Shown here: piece by piece, positions 6,646 through 7,165 of the stretch
Numbering within the stretch: position 1 is the stretch's first letter
Layout: each line of letters begins with the position of its first letter
NCBI GenBank assembly: GCA_030625695.1
Contig: DAOUQK010000195.1
Span: 1-7,165, forward strand
Origin: Paracoccaceae bacterium
GTDB lineage: Bacteria > Pseudomonadota > Alphaproteobacteria > Rhodobacterales > Rhodobacteraceae
Direction: 5' to 3'
Length of the DNA stretch: 7,165 nucleotides
Position numbers and translations under genes: made by a program
The notes under the pieces: model-generated
Database searches by the model: none
Told to the model about the DNA's origin: nothing
The model's input: only the letters and a program-made list of their open reading frames with translations

Positions 6646-6903
6646 ATGAATATCCGCGACAAGGTCATGCAGATCATTGCCGAAATGGCGATTCTGGAGG
6701 TTGAGGACGTGCGCGAAGAGTCGACGCTGGAGAGCCTTGGCATCGACTCGCTGGGTCTGGTTGAAAGCATCTTTGCCATCGAGGAAGAATTCGACATTTC
6801 CATCCCGTTCAATGCCAATGACCCAAACGAAGGCGATTTTGATATCACCAGCGTGGCAACAATCATTGCGGGCATCGAAAAACTGGTCGCCGCGCGTCCA
6901 TGA
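6646..6903 (+). CDS. Acyl carrier protein (dedicated, lipid A-linked)
   Basis: Small acidic carrier protein of 85 residues that holds acyl chains on a 4'-phosphopantetheine arm. The attachment site is Ser35 in LGIDSLGLVE (codon 6748-6750), followed by an acidic recognition helix (SIFAIEEEFDISIP). The ATG at 6646 is preferred because AAAGGG (6633-6638) lies seven bases upstream; an upstream in-frame TTG at 6622 would add eight residues but has no better ribosome site. It begins 27 bases after lpxD, and its stop overlaps the next gene's start (ATGA at 6900-6903), so translational coupling is likely. It resembles specialised ACPs such as rhizobial AcpXL in the FAI-EEF-I-IP segment, but is shorter. 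Its position between lpxD and a ketosynthase suggests it is not the housekeeping ACP; that is inference. Confidence 0.92.
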   Translation: MNIRDKVMQIIAEMAILEVEDVREESTLESLGIDSLGLVESIFAIEEEFDISIPFNANDPNEGDFDITSVATIIAGIEKLVAARP

Positions 6904-7165
6904 ACCGCGTGGTGATCACCGGGGCCGGAACGATCAATGCGCTGGGGCATTCGGTTGCGGATACCTGCGAGGCCATGCGTGAAGGGCGCTGTGGCATTGG
7001 CCCGTTGGAGTTTCGCGATGTTGACCGGCTGTCGATCCGCATTGGCGGGCAGGTGCGCGGGTTTGAACCGGCAGAACAGTTCAACCGCCAGCAATTGTCG
7101 CTGTATGACCGGTTCACCCAATTCACCCTGATTGCCGCGCGCGAGGCCATCGAACAGGCCGGGGT
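6900..7165 (+). CDS. Beta-ketoacyl-ACP synthase (FabF/FabB-like), 3' truncated
   Basis: N-terminal 88 complete codons of a condensing enzyme, cut by the window end. It starts MNRVVITGAGTINALG, the typical KAS I/II opening, and continues with GQVRGFEP and a YDRFTQFTLIAAREA segment that matches the family's conserved D-R-F-TQ-A-A-EA helix. The ATG overlaps the ACP stop codon (ATGA), so it is probably translated by coupling with the ACP. The catalytic Cys and two His residues lie beyond the window, so activity and class (elongating synthase versus chain-length factor) cannot be judged. Its likely role is to elongate acyl chains on the adjacent ACP, possibly for LpxD or another lipid A acyltransferase. 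Confidence 0.9.
   Translation, partial: MNRVVITGAGTINALGHSVADTCEAMREGRCGIGPLEFRDVDRLSIRIGGQVRGFEPAEQFNRQQLSLYDRFTQFTLIAAREAIEQAG

Overview
The window looks like chromosomal DNA from an alphaproteobacterium, most likely the Rhodobacterales/Roseobacter group. This is inferred from a serralysin-type RTX protease, a soluble bacterial P450, a twin-arginine DUF882/M15 protein and an LpxD with lineage-type sequence features, all moderately GC-rich. No database search was possible. There are seven protein-coding genes (the first and last cut by the window edges), no RNA genes seen, no CRISPR array and no recognisable insertion sequence.

Left block (1-2867, + strand): the C-terminal part of a type I-secreted serralysin-like zinc metalloprotease (HExxHxxGxxH motif, 16 uninterrupted RTX nonapeptides, C-terminal secretion domain). 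It is followed 16 bases later by a complete cytochrome P450. A compact REP-like inverted repeat (2875-2943) separates this block from the convergent gene to its right; one arm plus a T7 run makes a good intrinsic terminator for that gene.

Middle block (2964-5492): two divergently transcribed peptidoglycan genes share a 330-base AT-richer intergenic region. Leftward is a Tat-signal DUF882/M15 peptidase of the YcbK (MepK) type. Rightward is a YcbB/LdtD-type L,D-transpeptidase with scaffold, peptidoglycan-binding and YkuD domains. In E. coli these families form and cut the same 3-3 (mDap-mDap) crosslinks, so the pair reads as a make/break module.

Right block (5533-7165, + strand): closely spaced after the transpeptidase are lpxD (lipid A N-acyltransferase), a dedicated acyl carrier protein, and the start of a FabF/FabB-like ketosynthase that overlaps the ACP stop codon. 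This looks like an outer-membrane lipid A acyl-supply operon and could be co-transcribed with the L,D-transpeptidase, linking peptidoglycan reinforcement with lipopolysaccharide synthesis. The most interesting points are the LpxD substitutions at positions matching E. coli uridine-binding and second-histidine residues, the private ACP/ketosynthase pair beside it, the Met-turn change in the protease, and the structured repeat/terminator.
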